Shown here piece by piece: positions 44,400 through 57,016 of a stretch of DNA of 64,000 nt. Below the pieces are notes generated by a model. That model saw only the letters and a program-made list of their open reading frames with translations, was not told the DNA's origin and searched no databases. This DNA is from Euryodendron excelsum (lineage: Eukaryota; Streptophyta; Magnoliopsida; Ericales; Pentaphylacaceae). The stretch is taken from NCBI GenBank assembly GCA_033060915.1, contig CM065397.1, forward strand, positions 30,187,501 through 30,251,500, in the 5' to 3' direction. The number at the start of each line of letters is the position of its first letter. Positions within the stretch are counted from its first letter, which is position 1. The position numbers and the translations under genes were made by a program.

Positions 44400-45285
44400 T
44401 GTTTGTAATGTTTGACAGTGAGGCGTAAGGTTGACTTACGTGGGGCCCGTCTGGGAGTCCTAGCAGTCACTGAGGCCAACTCGATCAAGTCTTCTGGCTA
44501 TGGAGGGGCGAGAACCAAGAGGGCAGACAAGAAAGAGAGAGAGAGAGAGAGAGATTCATAAGCCGGTAGTGACTTGTACAATAAATGTGATTAGGTTCTG
44601 TCGTTTTTTCGTCATAAATGTGTTAAGACTATTTATAGTAGGCAGTGATTAGCACTGTGCGGACACGTGGCGCGCCGTGATTGGGCAGGCCTGAACTCCA
44701 CCATCATGACCTGGTAAAGTCCTATCAGCGGCCGTGGCAGGTGATTGGATGCGCATTGTCACGGAGTCAGGCACTTGTCTAGCCACGGCTCGCCACGTCT
44801 CTATTGCATTAAATGTGCATCGGGTCAGCATTTAATGCTTAAGACATGGTATTTAAGTGGCTCTGAGGATAGATCTCTCTCTTTTAGCCGGTTGTCGGGA
44901 CTGGTCCCCCACGCGCTTACGAAGTGCGCGGCTCAACGTTCCCTTCGGTTCTAGCCTTCGTTCCACTGCCCATGGGAGGGATTCCAAGCAAAAGTAAGTT
45001 AGACGAGCCTAGGCCTATTAGATGGTAAGGCGCGGGGCCTTAGGTAGTGCTAGGCGCGGGGCCTGTCATGCACAAGCGCTCGTTTTGGTCGGCGCCGTGC
45101 AGGCGCAGGAGCCTAGCTTAAGAGGAGCCGCTTGAATGAGGCTCAGTCGTTGGCGCGGGGGACAAGGCTTCGCGTGGGTTTACCCGGACATGGTTTGACC
45201 GCGGTCGACTTTGGGGTGGCCAGGGGGCCCACGTGAACTGCCAAATGGGCAACTAGGGTACCACGTGGCGCCCGCAGACTGGGTG
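44400..45285 (-). repeat. 5' LTR of the Tat element
   Basis: It matches 30834-31714 along its length, including a TATAAATA box (44637-44630) and a shorter (GA)n run. It has a local duplication of GGCGCGGGGCCT near 45030-45065. The outer end departs from the left LTR after CAGACTGGGT, so the last few bases are lost or altered and the 5-bp target duplication cannot be confirmed. Confidence 0.82.
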
Positions 45286-45391
45286 GTACCCATACTATCC
45301 AGGAAGTTCTGAAAATTCCCATCCCAGCTCTTCCCAAGTGAGACTCCCAAGGCTGGATTCCTGATGCATCAGGTATCTCACCTCTAGATCT

Positions 45392-45740
45392 GTGTATAAA
45401 TGTGAAATCAACCATCTTCCTGTGCAGCCGTCCATTTTAAATTCTCAGGAATGGGCAAATCTTTGGCAACTTAAAATTTATGAGCACCTCAAACTGATGC
45501 TGTGGAGGATGGTGTTTGATGTAATTCCTCCAAAAACCGTGCTTTGCTTGCTTGCTACAAGATTTCAAATAGAAGATGTTTACTGTCCTTTATGTAGGCT
45601 GCAGCCAAAAAAAAAATGTAGACTGTAGCCAGAATCATCTCTGCACTTTTTCTTTGAATGTTCAGACCAAAAAAAAAGTAGGGTGCAGCCAGAATCATCT
45701 CTGCACTTGTTCTTTGAATGTTCAGTGGCTAAAATGCTAT
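45392..45740 (+). pseudogene. LINE zf-RVT domain fragment
   Basis: EWANLWQLKIYEHLKLMLWRMVFDVIPPK, then RFQIEDVYCPLC and a Ser-rich SSLHFFFE-type end, is the zinc-binding domain found after the reverse transcriptase in plant LINEs and related proteins. A ~66-bp direct duplication (about 45600-45665 and 45666-45731, sharing CAGAATCATCTCTGCACTT) breaks it. No upstream RT remains. Confidence 0.6.
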
Positions 45741-46099
45741 CTCTTGAATATTCGTAAACAACACATATCTGCAAAAATAGTTCCCGCGTGGATTGAAATA
45801 TTTTTAAATCTCTAGTCTTTGGGTCTTTTCCCTCCTCCAAACTTCAACCATTTGGCAGTATTTGATGCAATTCTCATGGAAAGGCTACGGAAATGGCGTA
45901 ATATGGTGGTGTTTTGAATCCAAATCGGGTGATCCAGAGGCAAGTAAATCTAGGAGCTGTTGGTAGAACATATTGCAGCCAAAGAGAGTGGTTTACTTCA
46001 CGGAGAACTCTCAATCCAATATATTCTTTGTTGAGATCCCTTTCTAAATAGTGCCCTCCTTGGCATGGTGCATTGAAGTTTGATTTTGATGCTGCATTC

Positions 46100-46399
46100 A
46101 AGAATGTGAAGAGGGCAGTACGCCATTGGGAGGGATTTGACAGGTAAGGTTTGATGCGCCAAAGCTGTATCCGGTTCACCCTGTTCAGCTCCATCGCACC
46201 ATCGAGATAGACGTAGTGTTCCGGCTAATATTTTCTTTAGACTTCTCTTAGCACAATCCTGTGCGGTCCTATTACACATTCTTGGAGCATGAACAAAATC
46301 ATAATCATAATCAACACCTACAATGCATCCACAATGATCCCGTGCAACAATGCCCAAACCAATTTCCTTCCCTCGATCATGCACTGCTGCATCCAACAA
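46100..46399 (-). pseudogene. RNase H-like (RVT_3) fragment, opposite to the zf-RVT piece
   Basis: MLDAAVHDRGKEIGLGIVARDHCGCIVG resembles the start of the RNase H-like domain that normally follows zf-RVT on the same strand. Here it faces the other way, so either the remnant was inverted or two LINE pieces met. It degenerates after about 60 residues. Confidence 0.45.
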
Positions 46400-46542
46400 G
46401 GCTTGGGACCAAAGAAATTGAAACCCACACTGCTTTTTTTTCTTTTTTTCTTTTTTTTTTTTTGTTTGCAGCTATTGTCAAATGTTCAACGAAATATGTA
46501 ATGTAGCCCATATGTATTTCATTGATAACTTAAAAAATAAAA

Positions 46543-46660
46543 AGTAGACCTTTGGCCCAATGGTCATCACCCTGTCTCAACTTAGGCGAGGTCAGGTTTG
46601 ACTCGCAGCGAGAGCATGGTGCTTGAGATAAATAATATATGTTCATCTTGCCACTTCAAC
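46543..46660 (+). mobile_element. tRNA-derived SINE-like element
   Basis: TGGCCCAATGG (46553-46563) fits an RNA polymerase III A box. GGTTTGACTC (46595-46604) fits a B box with one change. Spacing is about 42 bases, right for a tRNA-derived SINE. It does not fold as a full tRNA. The 3' end and target duplication are not clear. Confidence 0.5.
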
Positions 46661-47730
46661 ACTGTAGAATTTAGCATACTAACTTACTAACTCCCCAACT
46701 CCTATTAACTTCCACCTCTTTATTAACTATACTTGTAATTCATCCATTCTCAAAATTAAAAAAAAAATTAAATTGTAATTTGTTCAATTTAAAATTAGAG
46801 ATTTCATTTTGAAAAATGTTATACGTACACTTTTTTCTTATCTACTTTCTTATATACTGATGTGTCATGGTTGATGTGAAAGACATGTCAGCAAGGATCC
46901 CTCTTAGATAATATTATTAAAATATAAAAAAAATAATAAAAAAATTCAATATAGAAATTGAATTGCTCTTTGCTCATTCTAAATCTGCATCGACTACCAC
47001 AATCATCTTTCTATTCCAGCTCCTTACGTGAGCAAATCGGCACTATAGAAAACATTCCAGTTATCAACAACGAGGGGAATGTCAACATTACTGTTCGGGG
47101 TGGACGCACCTCCCGTTCGATCTCTTCCCGTTCGTTCCCTTCGAGATTTTTTGAACCCCACTAGACACAGCACATTCTTGCATTGTCGTGCCTCTTCAAC
47201 AAAATGACCTGAATTTGAAACCGGGCATGGTTTGACTGATTCCATATTTGCATGTATGGATTCCGAAAATCCATACCAGCACGTAAAGAACTTTGAGAAA
47301 GTTTATGCCACGTTCCTAGATAATAGTTGCACCGAGGAAGTCCTCCCGCTAAAACTCTTCCCATTCTCTTTCAAAGATAAAGCAAAATTTTAGCTTAATT
47401 CTTTACGACATATGTCCATCACATCTTTGAATATTTACAGGCCAAATTTTCGTGTAAATTCTTTCCTAAGCATCGTACTAAGGCGATTTGTTGCCAAATC
47501 TCACAATTCACTTCCCAATTGAGTGAAATATTTTTTCAGTGTTAGGAATGTTACAAAATTCTTCTAAAATCTTGTCCCCACCATGCTTTTGAGCTATGGA
47601 GTGTCATCAACATTTTCTATTCTTCTTTGACGCCACAACTCAAACAACTAGTTGAGACTATGTGCAATAGGGATTTCTATGATAAATCCCTCAACGAATC
47701 ATTCAAGTATTTCAATATCTTAGCAGATAC
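46661..47730. other. AT-rich interval, no recognised gene
   Basis: Low-complexity A/T sequence to about 46950, then mixed sequence. Minus-strand ORFs at 47024-47364 overlap each other in two frames and have no family features I recognise; they may be retroelement debris. Nothing is supported strongly enough to name. Confidence 0.3.
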
Positions 47731-49120
47731 TGTTAGAGACTAGGAGACCACTGGGACTCAGAATCTTGAGTCCAAACCGAATGTACAAGGGGGTGGGAGG
47801 TACACTTTGAGTCAGACAGATGACATGAGTGCTGGGAACAACAGAATTTTCCTTGACTCGGCTATAATGCATACGTATAATATAAAAAAAAAACTCAATC
47901 TAATTAATAGAAACTAATCTACATGATTAATATCATACCTACGAGGTCTATCTAGTTTGATCTCAAATAACAAGTATGATCTTCAAAATCTCTTTTCTTT
48001 GATCTCGAACAGTAAGTAATAGCAACAAGCATAAATCAACTACTCGAACTCAACCTTCAAACTTCTATTGTATCCCTAATACAAAAACATATATCTCTCA
48101 ATTATGAGTAAGTGTAACCCTAGCTGCTCATAGAGTGCGTATATATAGAGGCTTCAGCATGAACAATAGGATTAGTATGATTATGGCTTCCTATGCAAAT
48201 AAGAATTATTAATCCAACCAAGATTAATCCATATTTACGTAAATTATAATTTATACCACTAATAAATTATAATTGCACTCACTTCATACTAAAAATTATA
48301 TGTCAAACTTTATATTAGTAAATGTTTATTTATCTCCCCATGTTAAGGTCATAGATACCCGTTTATTAAATTAAATTGCTGACAATTAAATTTAATAGAC
48401 TTATTAAATTTCTTGAGATCTTTCACTTAACTTATTTGATATGTCAAATTCATTATCCACCTGCAAGGTTTGACATAGTCAAAACTTATAAATTTTCTTA
48501 AGGGGATATCATCAATTCCTATACCAGGACGTAGATTCCATCAATAATTAATATTCACTATACATGTGATGTTATCGTCCAACTCACTGAGTTTATTGAC
48601 CCATAAGAACCTCACTCTTTTATAAATTAAAATAATAAACACTACATACACGTGTCTAATAATTATCTTAAGATTAAGAGTATAAGCATCATAATAATCA
48701 TGAGGTATTAATTATTTTATATAGTCAATATAAAGACAATTACCTCAACACGATCCTGTTCAATACACACTAAGTGTACTAGTACAAGGAGTTGGAACTA
48801 TACCGTTTCCTATAGTCAAGACAAACCTATTAAAACCTTGTGCTACAATCCTGCTGATAGTGTGTCCAGTTCCATCTAAGACTGTGAACTATAAACTTAT
48901 ATTTTATAAGAACCAATGATCTAATCTTCCGTGTGTAAGTCGTACACTACACACCAGATCATCTACTATATAGAATGAGAGAAACACATACATAATAATT
49001 GAATAAATAATGCAAGACAAATATTACTCACACAGATTCTCATTAAAATGGAATAACTAATTTATTAATAAATACTAAAGCCATTACACAAAGCATGTCT
49101 TTTAGTATAAATTCCCAACA
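47731..49120 (-). repeat. 3' LTR of the copia remnant (1.39 kb)
   Basis: Minus-strand ends TGTTGGGAATTTATAC... and ...CCTAGTCTCTAACA give TG...CA. It directly follows the polypurine tract ending in GGGAGAT. AT-rich with no coding content. Confidence 0.7.
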
Positions 49121-49141
49121 ATCTCCCACTTAGACTCAAAC

Positions 49142-49722
49142 TCATACTATAATGCATCTAAGTCTTATCCTCTCTGAATGACTATCAAAAGTCTTGGCTG
49201 GTAGGCTTTTCATAAAAGGGTCGGCCAAGTTGTCTGTCGATGCAATCTTAGTAACCACCACATCACCTCTGTGCACTATGTTTCGTATCAGGTGATACTT
49301 GCACTCGATGTATTTTTTTCCCTTGTGGGTCCTAGGTTTCTTTGAGTTAGTAACCGCCCTGGTATTATCACAATAAAGTGTAATAGGTGATTGTAATGAA
49401 GGTACCTCTCCTAGATGCAACAAAAGTTTCGCGGCCAAATAGCCTCCTTGGCTACCTCAGAGGCTGCCACATATTCGGCCTCCATGGTGAAATTAGCAAC
49501 ACATGATTGCTTGATACTCTTCTAACTAATGACTCCACCTCCTAGGCTGAACACATTTCCTGAGGTTGATTCCCTAGAATCCTTATCTGACTGAAAATCT
49601 GAGTATGTGTACTCAATAGGTACTGGACCATCTGTCTGGTAAACTAACATATGATCCCTAGTCCTTTTCAAATACTTGATTATATTCTTTATCATAGTCC
49701 AGTGTTTTCGCCCTAGGATCAA
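49142..49722 (-). pseudogene. Copia RNase H fragment
   Basis: LILGRKHWTMIKNIIKYLKRTRD, then MEAEYVAASEVAKEAIW, ITLYCDNTRAV, HIEC-like KKYIECKYHLIRN, and ASTDNLADPFMKSLP are diagnostic of the Ty1/copia RNase H and pol C-terminus. A TAG near 49522 replaces the usual Trp before KSIKQS. N-terminal parts (gag, integrase, RT) are absent. Confidence 0.85.
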
Positions 49723-49734
49723 CTGATATCTACT

Positions 49735-52700
49735 TAATTAAGAGCTTTTTTGAAAATGTCTGGAGTCATCACCTATCATGGTTAAAGGTGTGTTAGGTCA
49801 CCCAAAACTAAGTATAATTTGAAGATCAAAGTTAGGTTTTTTAAAATGGTTTGAAAATGTGTCTCTTGAGAGGTGTTTAAGAAAATAGGGTTATTTGGCA
49901 ACCTTTGAAAATGTTTTAAGCCCTTTGAGAAATGACTCCGATTTTGGTCTTTGAAATAGATATCTATAGTCCGAGGGTTGGTTACTTGTAAAGAAGATAT
50001 CCAAATATCATCACCCTACCCCGCCCTTGCCGTATCTATATGTCTATTCACCCTATAGTCTTTCACATGAATCTCCGGTTCCTAATTGTCTACTTATGTT
50101 CCCTTTGAAAAGTTTTCGAAAAAGGGTTTTTGTCATCACTTTGTGAATAATATGATGCAAGATGCAATTTTTAAAAAAAATTCGAAAGAAACTTGGAGTT
50201 GGATTTTGAAAAGGGGTTATGATCGCACCCATAAAGGTTGCCTACGTATCTCATTTTGTGAGAATCAGGTCAGTTGTAATTCAGACTCGAGTTTTATTGT
50301 GTGCATTAGGGCCTTTGAAAATTTTTTAAGATCATTGGGGTCTTGTTTGAAGAAGAGAATTTGAGAGTTCTAGACTTTAAATTTGAAAATAACTCAAGAG
50401 AGTTTTGATTTGAAATTGGATGTTGAAGTGTTTCTAAAATAAAACTTGAAGGTTTTTTGAAGTGCTTTTTGAAATGGGATTCGGAATATTTTGAAATTTT
50501 TTTCAACATAACTCAAGAAAATTTTGGAAGTTTTGAAAACTTGATCAGGGATTTGAATGTCGGACTTGGATTTTGGAAGAACTCTTGTGAACTTGTCTTG
50601 AAAAGATTTTTGAAAATAGTTTTTAGGTACCTTAAGAAAGGTATGTTGATATTTCATTGCCTTTAATGCTATGATTTTTAGAAAAAAGATTTAGGAAAAT
50701 GTGCTAGAAACTTCTCTTATTTGAATATCTCACTTGATCTTGGACAACCCTAATCATGGAAGGCCTAGGGTTGTTTAAAAAATGTGATGCTCGAAATACT
50801 TTTTGAAAAAAAGTTTTGCAAAAACCTTTAAGGTTTGAGAACCCTAATGTGAACCATATAGGTTTCATTTAATGCATCATTTTTCTTAGGAAACGCTAAC
50901 CAAGAAAGGATTATGATCATTTTAGAGTTGTGAGTTTTTTAAATTATTTTTTAAAACAATTTTCGAGAATGGTAAGTGCCTAGCCATTTTTAATTGAGAC
51001 AAGTTTGAGAGAACTTTTAAAAATATGTTTTGAAGAGATCATTTGGGTTGAAAAGATGATTTGAAAAACGGTTTAGAATTGGAGTCTTGAAACCACCTAA
51101 CCTTGGTTGGGCAAACTAGGGTTAGTTTGACCTAGGGTTGACTTTTAGATTAAGTTGACCTAAGGTTGACCAACTAGGATTTAGGTGACCTAGGGTTTTG
51201 AAAAAGTTTAATGCATGCACTTGAAATTGGATTTTGGAAAATATATGATTTTATGTAAGAAAAGGAAAGATATGATCTTATTTTCAAAGTAGGAGATTTG
51301 ATTTTGTTTCCAAAAATAGAAGAATGAATTTTGTTTCTAAAAATATAATATTGGATTTTGATTCCAAAAAGAAAGATTTGATTTTGTTTCCAAATATAGA
51401 AGATTGGATTTTGTTTCTAAAAATAGAAAATTTGGTCTGGTTTCCAAAAATAGAAGATTGGATTCTGTTTCCAAAAATGAAATATTTAATTTGAAAAGGG
51501 AAATATTTGAATTGAAAATGAAAAGATTTGATTTGATGTTTAAAATATATGATTTTATATGAAAACTTGTGCATGGAAAACTTATGATTTTATGTGACAA
51601 CTTTTGAAAACAACTCAAGAGAGTTATACAACTTTTGAAAACATAATGCAACAAGGATTGTGAAAACTATTTTGATAAAATGAATGCAAAGATGCAAGAA
51701 TAAAGGTTAGTAGACAAAGCTAGGGTTTCCAAAGACATGGACTTTGAGAGCTTCAAGATAGCAACTCTTGGACCAATTTTCGAAAAAACCTTTGAAAGGG
51801 AAGTTTAAAGAGGTTTAAAAATATGTTTTTGAAAGAGGTGCTTTAGGGCTTGCAACCCTAATATGGACTTTGAGAGTCTCATTGAATATACCACTTCTCT
51901 TGAGGAAACCCTAACCATGAAAAGGTTAAGATCACCCAAGATGGTGAGTTTGAAAACAGGTTAGAGTTTTGAAACCCTAATATGGATCTTGGTGGCTACT
52001 TTGAATATATCACTTTCCTAGGAAAACCCAAACTATGAAGAGGTTAGAATCATCCTAGAATTATGAGCCTGAAAGTAAAACAATTGTAACCAATGCATGA
52101 ACATGATAATCATAACAATGTAAGAGTCGTAAACATACAAGATTTAAGGTTTCATCACATAATCAATAGGGCTCGAGACCATACCATCGCAAAAAAGACT
52201 ATTGGAAGATCCCCAACCAGTGACCTTGCCAAGGCTTTCCCTAGGTATGGACCAAGGTCCTCTTTTTTCAAATATGCAAGAAGAAAAGGTAAAAGATAGG
52301 AATTAAAATAGCGAATAGTCCAAGTGGAATAGGAGGGAGAAGAGAAGGAGTGGGGAATTACAAAATGTAAATAGAAACCCTACCTTCTCTTCAAAACCTT
52401 CTCGGATCTTCAACAGAGGCTTGACTTAAACTTGGGAGGCCTTCAAGAGCATTGAATGGGATGGAGTTGGCCTTCAATAGTGCTTGGAGGCTAGGGTTAA
52501 AGGTGTATAGGCTTAAAAGGCTAGAAACCTTGAAAGGACTAGAGTTTTGGGAAATTTTGGGGGCAGTAAAGAGTTTGGTAGAGCTTCTTTATGATTTTTT
52601 GGATCTGGCATACAGTGGGGGTGGTCTGTATTTATAGAAAAAGCTAGAGAAGGTAGCGCCACTTAGAGTGGCTCTCAACATTGGGAGATTTGATTTGATT

Positions 52701-53426
52701 TGATATGATATGATATGATTCGACCTTGGGTTACAAGGCAAAGATCTTGGCACCACTTAAAGTGGCTCCAAGCCATTTTTTGGCTTAGCTCCACTACAAG
52801 TGGCTTCGATTCAATTTGAAAAGTTACCAGGCTACGGGGCATAATTGGAAAAGAGATAGGGGCACTCGGGAGTGTCCCGAGAGTTACCGATTTGATTCCC
52901 AAAGCCGGTATGATTGAAAAGGATGACTGGCCTGCCAAGGATACAACGGTTATTTGAACTGAAAACACCGAAATGATCCCGGCATGGACCGGGTGCGCAT
53001 TTGGAGATTAGGGATACTCGTAGGAGTGCCCCAGGGGTTTACCGGTTTGATACTCACAGCCGGTGTGGTTGACGAGAATAATCAGGCGCTCCGGGTAAAA
53101 TAGTCATTTTGATCAAGAGTCATCGAAATTGGTCCGAAGTTGGTTTGAATGACATTCTAAGTATACCAGGCTGTCTGGGGACAGTCCTAAAAGGGATGGA
53201 CTTACCTCTCTAAGGACTTAAGTACTTTCTCAAAAAACGTGCTGGGTGGGCCCCACCAGGGCATTTTGGTTATTCAGCGTCTGTTGGGCCCAATGGGCCT
53301 GAGAAGTGGTTGATTGATTGGAATGGAGTCTAGAAAGCCAATTCGGGCTTGAATGTGTTTGTGAGGCTTGGATGTGAGTTCGGTTGGGCTGGAGATTGCC
53401 GAGCAGGCAAAAATGGGGTGCTTACA
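49735..53426 (-). repeat. 3' LTR of the Ogre-like element, truncated
   Basis: It ends GGGGTGCTTACA at 53426. It begins abruptly near 49735 at text equal to about base 130 of the other copies, so the usual TGTCGC start is lost. TATAAATA on the minus strand is at 52636-52629. ORFs across 50086-51654 are A/G-rich low-complexity and not genes. Confidence 0.75.
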
Positions 53427-53442
53427 GATGCCCCTTTTTTTT
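53427..53442 (-). other. Polypurine tract of the Ogre-like element
   Basis: Read leftward, AAAAAAAAGGGGCATC lies directly against the LTR start TGTAAGCACCCC. It is a clear purine tract and fixes orientation. Confidence 0.75.
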
Positions 53443-53699
53443 GTCTTTACTTGTCGAAATAGAAAACGATAAAGTAAGGGTCCTATGTTGTGATCGAAGG
53501 GACTGGAATAGTGGGAATTTGATATTAAGTTACCCTAAACGAACATTTCAACCAGTAGAATGACACTCCTTTGGGAAGATTCAGGGTTTTGAAATTGACT
53601 GGAATTGAAACTTTTTAAAAGAAAAAGTTTGGGAAACCTAGAATTTGACTGAAATTGAAACTTTTTGAAGCAAAAATTTTAGAAAACCTTGAACTTGAT

Positions 53700-54200
53700 T
53701 TGAATTGAAACTTGGACAAAATGTGTAAGAAATTCATTTTATGTAACAAAACGTGTAGAAAATTTGTTTTTACTTGAAATTTAACAAAATGTGTAGGAAA
53801 TTTGTTTTATGTAGCAAAACATGTAGAAAATTCGTTTTGACTTGAAACTTAGACAAAATGTGTAGAAAATTCATTTTGACTCAAGACTAAAAATTTTTGA
53901 AAGCAAAACAGGTAGGAAATTCATTTGAACTCAAAACTTAAACAAAATGTGTAGAAAATTTATTTTGTCTCAACATTGAAAATTTTTGAAAGCAAAACGT
54001 GTAGAAAATTCGTTTTGACTTGAAACTTGAACAAAATGTGTAAAAAAATCATTTTGACTCAAAACTAAAAAATTTTGGAAGCAAAACATGTAGAAAATTC
54101 ATTTTGACTCGAAACTAGGACAAAATGTGTAAAAAATTCATTTTGACTAAAGACTGAAAATTTTTAAAAGCAAAACGTGTAGGAAATTCGTTTTCATTTA
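53700..54200. repeat. Degenerate tandem repeats next to the polypurine tract
   Basis: Phrases such as AAAATGTGTAGAAAATTCATTTTGAC and CAAAACGTGTAGAAAATTCG alternate about ten times between 53716 and 54195, spaced roughly 50-65 bases. Non-coding. Confidence 0.7.
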
Positions 54201-57016
54201 AAACCTGAAACTTTTGAAAGTTCTTAAAGTTGATGGTGTTTTTTAAGACAGTAGGAATTTTCAACTTTAAAATTGAGTTGAAATTGAAAGTTGAAACTTT
54301 TGGTAGAAAAACCTTTGAAAATTTTTGGATTTGAAAATTGATTTTGACTTTTGAAAGAAAGCAAGAGCTTTGATCTTTTGAATTTGAAAATTTTTGTGAA
54401 AATAGGTTTGAAAGCAATTTTGGAATTTATAGAATTATTTTTTGAAATTCACAGAAATCGATTTTGAAATTGAAACTTTTTTGAAAATTTGATTTGGTTT
54501 GGTAAGAATTATACATTCGCCTTAAGCGTGGGGTGCCATGGGAGGCTGCTTTGCGCTTGTGGATCTTCTATCTTGAAGTTTGAAGGAAATGACATTTGTT
54601 TGTCTTTGCTTGAGATCTCTTGAAGTTAGAATGTTTGGTGTTTACTTGATTGTTTGATTCCACTTTTGCTGGACATGACTGGATTCTTTTTTATTGTCTT
54701 CCAAGGGGTTGCACTTATTTGGAGTTGAGCATCTTGAGTCAGTTTATCGAGGGGGTGAGGTTTCTTTTTGAAAGGTTTGAGACATCTAGAAGGTCGAAAA
54801 TCTTTGGTAGGTTCTTCTTGAATGGATTGACCGGTTTGAAATGGGAGGTGCAGGGTGAGGTATTGCTCAAGTTTTTATGGTTTGAAAAAGGTTATTCAAA
54901 ATTGACTAGGAGGTTGAGGATAGTTTGTTGCCCCATTCTCTGTTTCTTGTCGACTATGGCAGTCTGAGCTTTCTGAGGTGTGTGTTAGTGCCAGAGATGC
55001 TTGAGCTTACTTGGTTCTGGGGTGACTTCAGCTCCTTTTTGTGCTTTGCCCCATTCCGTGTTTCTTATTTGAGAGAGAGAGAGACGTAGAGAAAGTTTTA
55101 TGCAAAAATAGTTTATTTATGCCAATTCTATTTCGATAAAATACACAAGTTTAATACAGGAATTGAAGTGAATGCATCTCATACTTTTTGATGAATGCAC
55201 GTCATACTTTTTGATGAATGCACATATAAGAATGGAATTGAATACATGTCATACTTTTGATGAATGCACATACAGGAATGGAATTAAATGCATGTCATAC
55301 TTTTTTTTTAATACACACGTTTTATACATGGATGAAAATGGATGCATGCCCCAAGAATTGCCTCAAGAGTTGCCCCATGGTTCATGTTCAGCTAGAATCA
55401 GGCAGTCTTTTAAACTTTTGTTCTTCTCTTGGGGTTCCCCTTTCTGGTTTCGCCCTTTTTTTGTTGTGATTTGATAGCACTTACACCATTCTCAAAAATC
55501 TAACCTCTTGGCTCATTTTTTCCCCTTTTCTCTTGTGAAAGGAAAAACCTTCTTTAATGAACCTCTCGAGTGACAGTCGATATCACCCTTTGGCGAAACA
55601 ACTGGTAGCTTTCTTCCTCAATTGGAGAAGACTTTACTCGGAACTGTAATGTGTTTAATGGTTGTAAGAAATAAAGGGATACAAAGGCCCAAATCTTTAT
55701 CTTTAGTGGGGGTTGTATGAACCAGAACCACCTTTTTGCAAGAAGTGAACTTTGCTCCTGTATTTACCTTCTTTTTGGGTGCTGCTATTTCTTTGTTCAA
55801 GTTTATTTAGATTAAGGAATTTTCTTTGATCCGAAAGAGCTTTAATTTGGATTGTAATGTGGGTTGTTTATGGGGTATTTAAAAAGGAGGATAAAGGCTC
55901 AAACCTACTACGTTTATTAAGCATCCCAGGACCTGTGATCACCTTTAACAATTTGATTCCCCTTTCCCTTCTTTTTTGCTCTTATGTATTTTGAGAATTT
56001 TTTAGGATGTTTCTCATTGTTAGCTCACTTCCCCTTATCCCCATCTAGCCTTAGGGTTTCTCATTACTAGATCCCTGAACTCCCTCTTTTTTTTTTTTTT
56101 TTTTTGGTCTTTTTGCTACCCGCTTCCTTCATGGGATTTCTGCCAGTCCCAACTCTGTTACTTTTGCACCATGGCATCTTTATGGATTGTTGTCAAGTCG
56201 ACAGTTTGTATCTTACCATGCCTCAACCTTTTTACCTGCAGTGCCCTTTTTAGGTTTTTATTGCGTACTCGAGGTCATGCTATTTATCATTTTTCCTCTC
56301 ATCTTTCGCGAAGGTAAAGGTTTTTTTGCTACCTTGCTAGCTCACACCTTCCTATTTAGTTTACAGATTCCTTGCATGCATTTGCCCCAATGTAGGGGGT
56401 GGCTCTTGGTTTGGGTTTTCGAATGAAAATTACCTACAGCGCTAGTGGGCAAACCAAGGGACTGTATTCTATTTGGGTGGATGAAATGATGGCTTCTCTT
56501 CCTTTCGAGGGTTTAGCTACTTGTTGCTCTGTCAGGGCATCTTTCGGGGGTCACTCTTTAGACTTCAACGAGATATGTGATTGATCCTCATCCCTCACCC
56601 CTCTGTATTTCCCCTCTCTCTACACTTTCTATTTCTCTCTCCCCTTTTTTTCATAGTCAGAGGTTGTTTCTACTAAAGATAGTGCTTATGCTATCTCATC
56701 TTCTAAGTCAGGGTAAAACGTTTCAAGGAGAAATTCCTGGAGAAAAACATCATTCATGAAATGTCGCGAGACAAAGTGGAGAAATTGGTGTTCATCTCAT
56801 TCTTTTTCATTTGGAGATATTCACATGGCATGATAGCTCTTCATTTTAAACAAAGATGACAGGTGAAAATAGAGGGTAGAATAATGAAGGATAGGAAGAA
56901 AAGCAGATAGATCTAGAAAAAAAAATTCCCTTTTTTTCTTTTGGAACTGAGAAGCCTCTCAAACAAGGTTGGGTAATACTCCAACCTTCTCTTGGCTACA
57001 TTAGCCCTTCTCTGGG
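54201..57016. other. Internal region of the Ogre-like element, no recognisable gene
   Basis: T-rich and pyrimidine-rich sequence, with short tandem GAATGCACATA...TCATACTTTT units near 55150-55310 and a T-run near 56090-56105. Pol would be expected in this position in a complete element, but no RT or integrase motif was seen in either direction. Confidence 0.4.

Larger units (their letters stand above)
30834..45285 (-). mobile_element. Tat-lineage Ty3/gypsy retrotransposon with an antisense passenger gene
   Basis: Two similar LTRs (30834-31714 and 44400-45285) bracket 12.7 kb. Reading leftward from the right LTR there is a primer site resembling the tRNA-Arg type (ACTCCACTGGGGAT), gag, protease, RT, RNase H and integrase, then an opposite-strand gene and a polypurine tract before the left LTR. 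Domain order and sequence (FYTVMPF, CYIDDLVVKS, YKLAFPCSNNDAEYEAL) fit the Tat clade, where extra ORFs beyond pol are known. All element genes carry stops or shifts. I count about 14 differences in the first ~130 bases of the two LTRs, so insertion is not recent. Confidence 0.88.
47731..49730 (-). mobile_element. Ty1/copia element, 3' end only
   Basis: The RNase H end of a copia polyprotein (49722-49150) is followed leftward by a polypurine tract (GTGGGAGAT) and a 3' LTR (49120-47731). The rest of the element is missing: at about 49730 the sequence changes abruptly to the Ogre-like LTR. The left flank GATAC (47726-47730) would be one target-site copy. Confidence 0.8.

Noticed and set aside
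30829..45295. CATAT/CATAC as target duplication of the Tat element
   Set aside because: They match in four of five bases only, and the right copy is several bases beyond the recognisable LTR end.
46553..46620. tRNA gene
   Set aside because: A and B boxes are present, but the arms do not pair into a cloverleaf and the B box is changed; a SINE is more likely.
47024..47364. Host gene on the minus strand
   Set aside because: Two overlapping frames, no recognisable domain, and transposon debris on both sides.
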